From Lepeophtheirus salmonis (Eukaryota; Arthropoda; Copepoda; Siphonostomatoida; Caligidae), in assembly GCF_016086655.4 (NCBI RefSeq), contig NC_052132.2, positions 6,636,805 to 6,700,804 of the forward strand: 64,000 nt of DNA, read 5' to 3'. The translations under genes were made by a program, and so were the position numbers. The notes below the pieces were generated by a model. The model worked only from the letters and a program-made list of their open reading frames with translations, did no database searches and had not been told where the DNA came from. Of the stretch, positions 45,441-56,501 are shown in pieces. The stretch's first letter is position 1. Every line of letters begins with the position of its first letter.

Positions 45441-46584
45441 ATTTACAAAAAGGAAGTCCTTGTATTACGCAATTTTCAAACACTGTGGATTTCGCATAAC
45501 ATGGTATGTGGAATTATTATGACTCCCAATATACTGCGGAATATTCCCCTCATATCGCAGTTTTTATTATTAGCATAATAAATTATGAAAAACTATATAT
45601 TGAGGTAAACAAGAATTTTTGTAGTGACTGATGGGTTCGTTCATACTATACATATATTTTCATATTAAAAAAGTGTCTAATTTGACATAAAGGGAGGGGG
45701 TCTTGTAAGTATTTTATTTGATACCTAGACTTAAAACTTTTGGTTATTACTTAGTTCACAAACATTCAATTAAAAAGGTTGCAGAATAAATATTGATTAA
45801 TAGGTTCCAATTATTGAAATTTTACAGTATTGAAATGACACGATTAAAATCAAGCAAATGCCTAATTCAGAAGAAATTTAAGAGTTTTTGTGAATTAAAA
45901 TAATTTAGGATGAATAAAATGGTTGTTTTTTTTTTGTACTAACCAAACTAAAAAAACTAAGGGAAAATAGTAAAAAGTGGACTTTGAAAAAAACAAATCT
46001 CACATTCTACGGTTTTTGTTATTAAAAAAGTCGCCGTACAACCCGGATGTTTCTTGTTCCGAACAACCGCAATGAGTACTAATCACATTGAAAATACAGA
46101 ATCGAGGTGATACATGAGGTTTGGTGAGTTATGAATTTCTTGTGATACCGAATTTGTATCAAAATATGAACGAACTTCCTTAGAAAGATGATAAATTCTC
46201 ATTTAAAAAAGAACTCTTCTTTCAGAAGGTATTATATTCAATATAAAAAGTTTTTATTTTTGAAAAATATATGTGATTTATTATGACATTAGAAAAATTA
46301 TGTAATTGCCTTTCATATTTTTTTTACATTTGAATTATGTAATAGTCTATTAAAAATAATGAAATATATTTGGTTGCCTTCAAGATACACGCTTTATTAA
46401 ATCAATTTGTATTTGATTGACACTTTTTAGCAGAAATATTATTCAATTTTTATCTTTTTATAATATAAAATTTATGTAACGTACTATGATGATAACACTT
46501 CTTGATTACGTGATTATATTTTTAAAGAAATATATTTCAAAATAAGAAAATACATTTTATTTTTATTTCTTATGTTCCCTCCAG
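45441..46584. other. Intronic AT-rich DNA up to the last GST exon
   Basis: No element recognised. The acceptor TTATGTTCCCTCCAG ends at 46584. Confidence 0.45.
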
Positions 46585-46732
46585 GAACCTTTCATCATAT
46601 GTAGAAGGCCTCAAGAAATCCTTATCTTACTACGATGAATGCAATAAAAAAGGAATTGAGATTTTCCGAGCTTGGGTAAATAGCAAGAAAACGCCATCAA
46701 ATGCCCATGAAGACACGAAGGAAAAATCATAA
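46585..46732 (+). CDS. Glutathione S-transferase, terminal exon
   Basis: The first G completes a lysine codon with AA from 36987. The exon then reads NLSSYVEGLKKSLSYYDECN and KKGIEIFRAWVNSK, followed by a basic/acidic tail KTPSNAHEDTKEKS and TAA at 46730-46732. The pattern KNLxxWxxxxKxxLxxYxExNxxGxxxF is the C-terminal helix signature of delta/epsilon GSTs; here the usual Trp is Tyr (SSYVE). The three exons give 167 residues, consistent with a protein of about 230 once the missing N-terminal part is added. The intron to the left is 9.6 kb. Confidence 0.93.
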
Positions 46733-46782
46733 TTTTATGCGTTGTTAAATTTGTTTCTATTTTGTATTACATTTATTATATG

Positions 46783-46788
46783 AATAAA
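46783..46788 (+). promoter_or_regulatory. Polyadenylation signal of the GST gene
   Basis: AATAAA lies 51 bp after the stop codon, followed by a GT/T-rich stretch (GTTTGTCATTTATGTATG) suitable as the downstream element. No other AATAAA lies between it and the stop. Confidence 0.75.
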
Positions 46789-46854
46789 GTTTGTCATTTA
46801 TGTATGATCCTAATCATATGTAAATATATATTTTCTGGAACTCGAATCGTTGGC

Positions 46855-47120
46855 CGGTCCTGGAGCTGCATCCCCAATCAGTGGTCCCCCTCCCACTTTC
46901 AGTCTTTTTTCTAATCAGTCCAGTTTTTTACACCATTCATCAATTCTAAGAACTCGATTATCGCTCAAATTAGCAACTGGAAATAGGGCTAGTCAACTTT
47001 TTTTTACTAGCACAGAGTACCACAACTATCGGAACATAGTCCTATAGGTTGTTAGGATTGGCAGTCCTTAGTTGTAGATTTTTAGGACTTTCAGTCCTTG
47101 GGACCGATCCTTAACTTTCC
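46855..47120. repeat. Dispersed repeat R3 copy
   Basis: GGCCGGTCCTGG, TTTCAGTC, CAGTCCAG, GGCAGTCCTTAGTTGTAG, TTTTTAGGACTTTCAGTCC and GGGACCGATCC. It begins about 65 bp beyond the GST polyadenylation signal. Confidence 0.5.
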
Positions 47121-47379
47121 GCCCTTGCAATGTTTCATGAAGACGTTGATGGTATATTAAGCCAAATAAAATATATGGTATATGTATTATTAACATTCTA
47201 GATATCTTGCAAAAAATTTCCTATTTCCATTGTAATACAATATAATACGAACCTATTATATTTTTATTTTGTCTTTAAAATTTATTCTATTATAGAAAGG
47301 AATAATTATAAAAAGGAAAAACACTCTCAATGATGTCACAAGAGATCGATTGACTATATTTGAGGATAGATAAGTGGGA

Positions 47380-47600
47380 CTAAACTGCGATCCTTGGTTC
47401 TAAATAAGGACTTAGGATATATAAAATTTTGTCTGCTGAAATGACGTAGTTTATAACTACGTCATTTAAGCTGTTGTAGTTACAATAAAAGACAAATAGG
47501 TACTGTTTCTAGGACTGAAAATATTAATCAGGACCAAACTGATAAAATTGTAGTTTTTGAAGATCGATCCAATACTAGTCATAAGTGATGGTTAGATATT
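47380..47600. repeat. Dispersed repeat R3 copy
   Basis: GGACTAAACTGCGATCC, AATAAGGACTTAGG, CTAGGACTGAAAATATTAATCAGGACC, TTGTAGTTTTTGAAGATCGATCCAATACTAGTC. Similar to 47080-47110 in the TTGTAG-TTTTT and GATC blocks. Confidence 0.5.
47439..47467. repeat. Perfect 13-bp inverted repeat with 3-nt loop, TGACGTAG arms
   Basis: AAATGACGTAGTT / TAT / AACTACGTCATTT. Each arm contains a TGACGT half like that of a cAMP-response (CREB/ATF) element, but this occurs inside repeat R3 and no gene start is near. Confidence 0.85.
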
Positions 47601-49239
47601 ATTATTAGATGTTCCGATTGAAAATACTTCTAATGAAACTTTCTTCTATATTATGTGCATATAACTAGTAAGAGCTAAATATATTCTTCTAGTTGTAGAG
47701 CTGTTATAAAAATGATTTAGAAAATTTGATTACCTACTATAAAAAGGTGAGTCATTTTATCAACTGACCAATATGTCTTTAAAATGTTTCCTATGGATAT
47801 TAGGAAATACCTGATTTAATAAAAGTTGAAAATACCAAAAATAATTATGATGAAGGTTTTAATTAAATAAAAACAGTCATTTTTTCTTGAAACAAACCCA
47901 TTTCCCTCCGTTTTTTATCTTTCCATTCACAGAAATAATAGTAATATACATACATCAAGCTAAGAATATCAACTTATGGATACTGTATTCGTTCATAACT
48001 TGAAATATATCATGATAAGATCAGTGTACATTCTACAACTCATGCAGACATATGGCTCCAACACAAAACAAAGTTGGAGCATTGATCCCAACGTACTTGG
48101 GATATTTCAAGAACAGAGAGGGCTTTCAAAAGATACTTAGAATATTTCTCAGACTTTTTATCAATAAAACAGCCCGAAGCCGGCTTTTGGAGTCTAGAAC
48201 ATAATTTTTTATTCAATGCGTGATTTACCACTTTTTAATTATATACTCTTATGCAAGGATCTTTATTTTTTTTTTTCAATTCTTTAATTAAATTATAGTC
48301 CCTCACACAGGTTCTTGATGTAGTATGGATGCCCTTAGACCTCTTCAAAGTTCACTTTTTTCATCAAACATATGCAAACTTACATAATTCTTATTCTGTC
48401 TAAAATAACGAAATATACAAATAACTTTAATTGTAGAATTTGTATATGCTTTCAATTTAGCTTTATTGTTGAAAGTTTTTGTCTAAATGTCGCAAAATTC
48501 GAGATGTTTTGTCTTTGTTTCATTATTGTCCCCTATTCGTATATCACTTAAAGTGTCACCACATGAAACCTAATAAAATTTTATTGGATATGGAAGTAAA
48601 TAAATAAATTTGAAAACTGGATATGGGCGCTTAGTGCAGTCACACACTTAAAAAAAGTTGGTCTTTTGACAAGGTCTAACTGTAATTCATCAAATAAATA
48701 CAAAAATCCTCAGCAAAAATCGTAAAGGCTTAAATAAATTCTAAAAATATTTCATGATATTTTCATAAAATGGCCGCTATTTGTGCTTATATTCACTAGG
48801 ACTTGAGTTTGGAATTAATTAGGTTTTGATTAATTTACATAAATATTTACTTGTTTCACGTGTCTCCATTTACCCCATAGAGGTTTGAAATATGTAACAA
48901 AGAAAAAAGTTATCGCTTATGCACTGATTTTTGTCATTAAAGGGGTATATACTTAAATAATTTCATATTTTCTTCACTTATTTTTAAACTCTAAATCAAA
49001 ATTAAATGAAGAATCCATTGAACCAATCAAATTGATTAAAAGTAATGAATTTGAAGGTAAACAATATTATTTATAAAAGTATGTGATGAGAAAAAGTTGG
49101 AGACTGCAAAAGGAAATCTGTAAATTATCATGATGAAGCATCTGTTTCTAGTAAAGATAAACTTCAAAAAAACATAAGAAAAAAAAATGACATTGAATTC
49201 AAATAAAAACAGTTACGAAACTAAATTAATGCCACGGCT
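47601..49239. other. Intergenic DNA, one unassigned short frame
   Basis: The minus frame 48040-48231 (63 codons, ALNKKLCSRLQKPASGCFID) has more balanced composition than its surroundings, but no family or splice evidence. The rest is AT-rich. Confidence 0.35.
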
Positions 49240-50490
49240 TCTATAGTTTCGGCAGATAATGGCTGGAACAATAGCTCAAGGGACTCTGTAGTACTAGTAG
49301 CAGCAACCACTAAAGCAATTGGTATCAATGTTTGAGATACGAATATCAGTGAAACTAGTGTAAGAAGTGAACTGAGATAACAGTCAAGTTAAGATAGGTG
49401 TTTGTTGTTGCAAAGTATGTCTATCTCCATTTGGATGGAAAACTAATCAACGTAACAGGCTAAAATAATAAATCCAATTGTGTTACTGCTGTCATACGAA
49501 ATATTGGCCAAGATAAGTTTCAATGGGTCTTAGCAATACCAGAAACAGCTATTGCGCTGATAGATGTGAAGCTGATATCGTAATTAAAGAACTTCCAAAA
49601 TATGAAATTAAGATCCAGATAAAATGCACTAACTTTGATACAATTAGCTCCAATACATCAGCTAAGGTCAGTTATTGCAAATATCTTGAAAGGTTGAGTA
49701 ATCTAGGAGTTGGATTATTTATAAGATTGAAAAAAAGAATGTAATTCCATCTACATCAAATATGAGAACTTGACAATCATGGAGATGACTGCATTAACTG
49801 ACTGGATGAAAAAGGAAGCAGACAAAGTTCGTAGTTGGGGTATGAATACTCTCAACGATATGGTTTTCATCCAAGGTGATTCAAAGGGATTTCTTGAGTT
49901 GACCTTAGTCTTTCTTAGTGGAAATATTGATAAGCTTCAGTATCATATTTTTAAGGTAGCCTGTAATGCTCGCTGGATGAGCAAATGTCTTCACCATCCT
50001 AAGATTGCAAAGCTGACTAATAAGTTCAAATAAGAAAAGATCGAAAAAAAGAAAGTTACGGAAATAGCTCAATTCATTGTATTTTTATATGTAAAGTAGT
50101 CTTAGTTTGAAACTCATTGTCATCATCTCTGGTATCTGACTGCACAGATGATACATAGTTATGGCTCTATGTTATAATAGACTGAGAGCTGAGTAAAGGA
50201 AAGATCTAGAGAGAGGTATTAATGATAACCCCAGACAACTTGTAAATATTGGAAAGTCTGAGTTTCCTCTAATGCTCTGGCCTGGTCAAAGAACTTATGT
50301 AGCAGCTTTTGTCACAAATAGCTCTTGGCTTATATTTAATCCACTTAAATTAAAGGAAAACTTGCTTAATGTACCTTCAATCTACTAGCCATTATTTTGG
50401 AGTACCTAAAGTTAGAAACTTTTGGCAAGAAAATCCCTTCTTTCAATGACAACGCAGAGAAGGGGGTAAATTAAAAAATAATAAGTTATA
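49240..50490 (+). pseudogene. Unclassified multicopy transposase-like pseudogene
   Basis: Fragments in shifting frames read VCLSPFGWKTNQRNRLK near 49425, DKFQWVLAIPETAIALIDVK near 49512, FDTISSNTSAKVSYCKYLER near 49635 and IKYENLTIMEMTALTDWMKK near 49760. The best preserved part is the open frame 49770-50033: FIQGDSKGFLELTLVFLSG then YHIFKVACNARWMSKCLHHP. Later FVTNSSWLIFNPLKL and FFNDNAEKGVKL (50308-50470) follow. The order FDTTxxNTG / LxELxLxxLG / HxARWMxK / WxxF / VNDxAERxxK is one I associate with uncharacterised, highly repeated proteins of arthropods that are probably transposon encoded. The family name is not known to me. At least five frame changes. Confidence 0.5.
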
Positions 50491-50639
50491 CTTTTGTTAA
50501 GTGGGAGACTGAATTAAAAATATATTTAACAAAAACAAACTATATAATCCGGTGTTTTTGGTATACTACTCAATCAATGAATAAGTTTTTCTAGTAATTC
50601 ATGAAAATAGAGTACATACCGTTATTGAAAAATATACAG

Positions 50640-52480
50640 TGCATTTCAAATAAACTATCATCATCCTAAATCACCATTTAAAATCTTAATTATGACTCAT
50701 ATAAAAAAACTAACAAATGTTTTTGGTTTGGTGACACTTTGTTTACATTTTTTATTTTAAATATTTTTTCTAAACAATTGATAAATATAAAACTGAGCAA
50801 AAGAGATGCTGCTTACTCTCTTTCATGCTAGCCATGAAACAAAGTACATTTAAAAGCTCCTAAATTCTCACTATCTTCCACAACTTTCCATTGTGTTATA
50901 GGCAGATTTAAACAATCAGGCAATGCTACCAGGAAGACACATAAGCTTCAGAAGGATAAGGAGTACATCCCTGATTCTTAGCTGGGCTTCAATGGTCGAT
51001 AACAGCATCCCCAGATTCTCCAATAAGTGAGTTTGCCAAAGAACACAGAGTGAACAAGGCAACCATCACCCAAGTCAAAAGAGTAATCCACGGAAAGAGA
51101 CTTATTTCCTCTCTAAAACCAACTAGTGATTACTTTCGTTTCTTTTCTGATAAAAAGCTCTTATTGAAGATCGATCATTTAAGAGCCAAAATAATAGGTG
51201 GATCTGGAAAGATATTCACAAAGTCCCTGTTGTCTTCAGAAGCATAAATTGGTGTCATCAGCAGTGATATTGATCCTCATTTATTTAGGTTTGGCATCAG
51301 AATCAATCAAGATGTTGACATGGATGTACTGGAAAAAGTTGTTGTGTCCTGTATGAAGACTGTCGCTGTTGGGAGGCAGTTCAAATTATAGCAGGACAAT
51401 GCACCAGCACACAAAGCCTAGCGGACAATTTAATGGTTTAAACCCACTCTACATCCCTTTTGCCCACCTGAGTTATGGTATACAAACCAGGGCTGCGGAA
51501 CCAGAGTCGGAATCGGAGTCGGTGTCGATTACATTTTTGGTGGAGTCATAATGTTTTTACCGATTCCAACTCTGGCTACAACTATTATAATAATTTATGT
51601 AAACGAAAATTATTTATAATCTAAGGCTTATATTGAGTATTCGTATATAGTTATTTTCTAAATGGTTATAAATTATGGGTATTAAATACTATTAATTTAT
51701 GAAACTTATTAAATTAACTAATTTATATGTTTACTTTACAAATTTCCAACGTGCTTTATAGTTTATACAATCATAATTAACAAATATTTCTAAAGTTTGA
51801 ATTATTATGTGGGGTAACTCATAGTCACAAGCAGTGTAAGTTCATTAATTAAACATGTGAATAGTCAATGTCATCAGAGAAAAGTGCAACATTGCAGTGA
51901 GATGTTGTTTGTATTGTCGTTCCTCGGTTACGAGTACATAAACTATTTTCCGAAACTTATGAATGTATTAGCAATAGATTGAGTTTGATCCATTTCTTCA
52001 TTTCATGTTCATATAGATAAATATCTTATATTCCAAATATTTTCTTTATACAATGAACAATTATTTACTACATATTACTAATAGCTATAGGAATAAATTA
52101 AATCTATATTTAAATTATATATACTCAAATGATTCAATAGTACTTAGGTATATTAGCAATAAAACCTATTATTAAAAAGTAATAATGCGCATTAGAGTCG
52201 TGGTGTCGGAGTCAGTCAAATTCAAAATATTGGAGTCGGAGTCAGCCATTTTATATATCGACTCCGTACTCTGCAGTACAAACTCTTCAGATTTAAATAT
52301 ATGCGATTACCATATTTTACGAAGGTTGGAAGTGAGTTCCTGAAGAACTCACCATCACAATATTATTTTTCTAAAACGATCCATCACCTCAGTCCCCAGG
52401 AATCATCTTCCCGCAAAGATAGCTCGAAAACGTTTCTTTTTCAGGGATCTTCTGCAAAAAGTCCTTAACCAAAATAGAGG
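50640..52480 (+). mobile_element. Mariner family C, copy C2, interrupted by a MITE
   Basis: Start uncertain (TA then CAGTGCATTTCAAATAAACT at 50636). The N-terminus near 50798 reads KRDAAYSLFHASHETKYI, then RFKQSGNATRKTHKLQKDKE near 50905 and SPISEFAKEHRVNKATITQV (51015-51075). FRFFSDKKLLLKIDHLRAK (51137-51193) is the first-Asp block with FSDKK for FSDEK. FRFGIRINQDVDMDVLEKVV (51288-51347) and FKLxQDNAPAHKA (51382-51420) carry the second Asp. After the 789-bp insertion the frame resumes as SSDLNICDYHILRRLEVSS (52283-52340), the SPDLNPxDYxxW equivalent. Several stops, inactive. Confidence 0.75.
51488..52276. mobile_element. MITE with GAGTCGGAGTC-type repeats and 7-bp target duplication
   Basis: TACAAAC occurs on both sides (51481-51487 and 52277-52283). 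The ends are CAGGGCTGCGGAACCAGAGTCGG and, inverted, CTGCAGAGTACGGAGTCGATA. Repeated GGAGTCGGAGTC words lie near both ends (51505-51520 and 52200-52245). The interior is A/T-rich and non-coding. Removing it with one TACAAAC copy restores continuous mariner reading across WYTNSSDLN, which confirms both borders. Confidence 0.8.
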
Positions 52481-53438
52481 ATATATTGAATAAAAGTGTT
52501 TTGTCTACATCTTTATAGTAAATTTTATAAGTTATGAAAGAGTCTGTAAGATCATATTCGAATCCAACTTTTTCAATGAGTCTATACTTGTTTGTCTATT
52601 CTATCCCAAATATTTTTTTTTGCTTTTTGTAGATCAGTGTTTTTGTTTAATCACCGTAATACAATTTCTAGTTAGCAATGATTATTTTTCTTCTGTTTTA
52701 GTGAGTGTTCATATTATGTATATCGACAAATAGAGTTAGCTATGCACTTATGTTCTCCAATTTTAAATAATTGTAACGTATACATATGTTAGATATAGTA
52801 TAACCCATAACATTTTAGGAATACGGAAATCTAATTTATTAATCGTAAGAATGTAGGTGCCATAATTAATCAACAAATGGATTGCTTTCATCAATCTACT
52901 TATATTAATGAACATTAATTAGTAATATTAATTATTAGTGGATTGTATACATAATGATACCAATAATTGAATTTAAACAAAATGGGACAAATGTAATTAT
53001 GTTGATCAGGTAGTAATCTCAGTATCCTTTGCTCAAAATTTAATTATAGCATATTCAAAGAGGTCTAATAATATCACATAGAAAGTAGTAGCTACTTTTT
53101 TAATTGTAGCATGAACATTATTTCTTATTTAACAAAAATGATTATCAATATTATTTAATTTTTTCTTGTACTGACAATCGATGAAATTAAAATGATTTAC
53201 ACAACCATTATTTGATTTAATTTAAAAAAAAAATATCATGCATAAAAACAACTGTATCAAATATGTCCTAGAAAGCAGAAGCACAATTGCCAATCTGAAA
53301 CTACTTTTTTATTTTCAAAAGCTTTTGTCCTTATTATTTAATTTTCGAGAAGGGAACATCGGAGAATAAAGTAAGAACTAGTGTGTGTGTGGACAAAGAC
53401 AAAGAGTAGGAATGAGGGATTGCTCCTTGGAAGTTATA
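52481..53438. other. AT-rich intergenic DNA
   Basis: No gene or element recognised. Confidence 0.4.
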
Positions 53439-53510
53439 AGTGTAAGTCCTTATTGTACTGGGTTTAGAATTGAGGATCGACACCAATGTAATTCCACCCT
53501 CTGGCGCCAA
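53439..53510 (+). repeat. Partial repeat R1
   Basis: GTAAGTCCTTATTGTACTGGGTTTAGAATTGAGGATCGACACC matches the R1 head; homology stops near 53500. Confidence 0.5.
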
Positions 53511-54289
53511 AAGGTATTTTCATGCAGAGTTGCCAAATTATAATTTTTTTTTTGATTAAAAAAAACAGCATTGTGTTTGTTGGAAAAAATTTGACAGAAA
53601 AGTTTTATTTTTACAAATGATCCATTTGAGAAATATTTTTTACAATTTTTTTTTAGATTAAAAAATTTCCATTTAAAAAAAAAATCAGAATTATTGGAAA
53701 ATTATATTTTTTTCTGTTGAAAATTATGATATTTAAAGTTTTTCAGACGATAACATATTTTATTTAAAGTGATAATTGTATGTACAAAGATGGTCTAAAA
53801 AGTTTCCCACCTAAATCTGAAAATGACAGCACTCGTAAATAATAGCTACACAAATCCAATTAGCCTCTGTTGATAGTTACTTAATAAAGTTTTAGCCATT
53901 TTAGACGTGTAGTATATGTAATTAGCAAATTATTTAGGAGTGCTGGTGCGGCTTGAGGGGTACTGCAGGATTAGATTGGGGGGGGTGCGGGGCTGGTTCT
54001 CTGGAATTTTTATGAAAATCAAAAAATTAAATATGGTTTCTCCTTGAACCCATAAACATAGGGATGTAAATCGTGGGTATTTACTAGTGCGCGTTTTTTT
54101 TAAATTGGTAGTCTGAAGAATGTATTTACTTTTATTTACTAGTTGTCATTATTATTAAACTCCAGAGTAGTGAACTTCCTTTCGTAAATAAAATATTATA
54201 TATATTCAATTATATTCAACTTGATTAAACATTCATGTTTGTTCATAGAAGACATTTAATTCAAAGTGTAATTTATTAACATTTTCTTT
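53511..54289. other. A/T homopolymer-rich DNA with a G-rich patch
   Basis: 53540-53760 is made of long A and T runs, similar in texture to the interior of the 22026-22340 element. A G-rich patch lies at 53976-53993. No ends could be matched. Confidence 0.4.
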
Positions 54290-54960
54290 TCATTTTCACA
54301 ATGCCCTTTATGATATTCTTTGTAATCCTTCATTTTTGTGTTACTAGTGTTTGAACAGCGAACACTCTAAAAATCATTTTTCCGAATAAATTTTCTGGAT
54401 ATTCAGAGAAAAACAAATTGTTTAATGTACTACAAACTTGATTACAACTCCTATTCATATATTATAAAACAATTCATGTATATTGAAGTATCCCACTCAG
54501 CAAAATACAAAACTAGCAACAAAATTAACAACTTTTTAGATACAACCTCTTAAAATATTAAACTTGTTTGTCAAAATGTTCTCTTCTGATATAAACAAAC
54601 AAATTCATTCTGCCAATATATAAAATAATTCTTAATCTAAAAACAAGATAAAACAACCTATCAAAAATAAAAATGGAAATATCAACTAGATTGGCACTCG
54701 GTAGAGCACAAAAATTCTGGTTAAATCAAATTGAGTTATGTACCTTCATTTGTTCCAAATATGGTCGATTATGCATTTTGTACGTTTTGTTTTAGCTCCC
54801 AAAATTTAATGACTCATTACTTTTACACCAGATATAATCTTCAAATTAAGATTGATCAAAATTGATCCTTAACTTTTATCGTTATTCTGGTGACTAACAA
54901 ACTGGCGAAACCTTCATTCAACTTTGTGTGAAATTTTTAGTTGTCCCGTTTCTATGTAAT
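54290..54960 (+). repeat. Dispersed repeat R2, copy 2
   Basis: Same block order as 4183-4494 (AATGCCCTTTATGATATTCTT ... GGCACTCGGTAGAGC ... GGTCGATTATGCATTTTG ... TTGATCAAAATTGATCC ... TCTGGTGACTAAC ... CTTCATTCAACTTTGTGTG), but with about 330 bp of extra A-rich sequence inserted at 54360-54690. Confidence 0.6.
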
Positions 54961-55092
54961 TGATAATCAGAAGAATGAAACATCTTTTCCTTATCTTTTG
55001 TCATTATTATTTAACTCCAAAGTAGTTAACTTTCTCTTTTACTACATTCAATTATGTTCCGAACCTCATTAAAGACGTTGATGGATTTGTTG

Positions 55093-55290
55093 TGGAGTTA
55101 TAATTTTGAGTCTTTGTTGGACTCAAAGTAGAATTGAAGATCGACATGTGAGTAATTCTTGCCAAAGTCCTTGTTTATTTTCTTCTCCCCCTCCTCCTTT
55201 GCCACAGCTGATTGTACTTGATCTCTTCCAAAACATTATTCAATTGGTCAAGGTTACCATTTGAATGTTCGGTTCCTTATTTAAACCAGT
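55093..55290 (+). repeat. Dispersed repeat R1 copy
   Basis: GAGTCTTTGTTGGACTCAAAGTAGAATTGAAGATCGACATG, TAATTCTTGCC, TGTTTATTTTC, and TTCAATTGGTCAAGGTTACCAT in R1 order. It follows R2 by about 130 bp, again placing R1 beside R2. Confidence 0.6.
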
Positions 55291-56501
55291 TCATTACACA
55301 GACGATTTTCATCACTAATATATATACTCGTTCATTAAGGCATATATTTGTATGTATGAAGAGAAAGACAACTTATTAAAAGTTATTCCTAGTTATAAAA
55401 GAATTCTCAACAAATATACTATTACCACTTTGTTTTTGTATGTGTTATTGACATTGTTATATTTTTTATGCAATATGTAATCAAGTAGCTAAAGCATTGA
55501 GTTTGATACTTAACAAGCTCGTAAGCACACTATACAGCATTATTATAGTGTCAAATTTAATCATAATAAATAACATTACAATATCAATGGTAAGCATTTG
55601 TGATACTTTTTATTGTTTATCATAGTTTTGTAATTGAGGAGAGGGAATAAGGATGATTTATTATTTGAGTGGAGTTTATTTTTAAATTTTGGAAGTTTTG
55701 GGTTCTTAAGATCTCAAAAGGTTTCTCTTGGTCAAAAATAACATTTGCAAATGTTTTCATATGATATTTTTATGTTTTCATATCCACACTCTATCCTCCT
55801 GGCCTGCGAACGCCCCTACATACTTTTTATTTCTAGAGACACAGTAACCTACTACAGATCTCATGTAATGTCCAAATCCCCTACAAATATTACATCTTCT
55901 TCAGTTGAACGCTTACTAAAGACTATGTAACAAAAGTAGGTTCTACTATCTACATAAGTCGCATTGGTCTAAAAAATCCAGTTTAACTGAAATGACATTT
56001 CCTCGTGGATCCAAACATTTTAGTGATGGGCTACGTTCTTATTTAATCAAGAATATGACACTTTGTGCCGGATGGAAAGCCGTGGCTCTTAATATATAAT
56101 GCGTATTAGGAACTAAATTCGATATTGTTGTTATAAATATAATGTATACTTTTATTTATGAGGCAGATTATATTTGGGAAACCTTTTGAATGTAAATAAC
56201 TAAATAAATTCTCGGGCCTTTGTACATTTAGTTATATTTAACATTGAAAGATAACAGGCACGACATCAGGGTCTAGAGTTAACGATTTTATAAATTATGT
56301 ATATATGTCGAAGCTCTACTTTTATCCCATGGGAGATAGTGTCCCCTCTCAGCTCAACTTACTCAATTTGGATCCATGAGGACTTGAACAACAGTTCCTA
56401 TTTCACTGTTTTGGTCTAAGACTACCACTGTATCGACTGGCTTACATTGATCGAAACTTTATTTCTCTAATTGTTATGTGATATAACCCTTGAGGATATA
56501 T
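55291..56501. other. Intergenic DNA
   Basis: The open frame 55745-55930 has no motif. Nothing else recognised. Confidence 0.4.

Noticed and set aside
47443..47463. TGACGT palindrome as a CRE enhancer for the GST
   Set aside because: It lies downstream of the GST polyadenylation signal and inside a dispersed repeat; no evidence of regulation.
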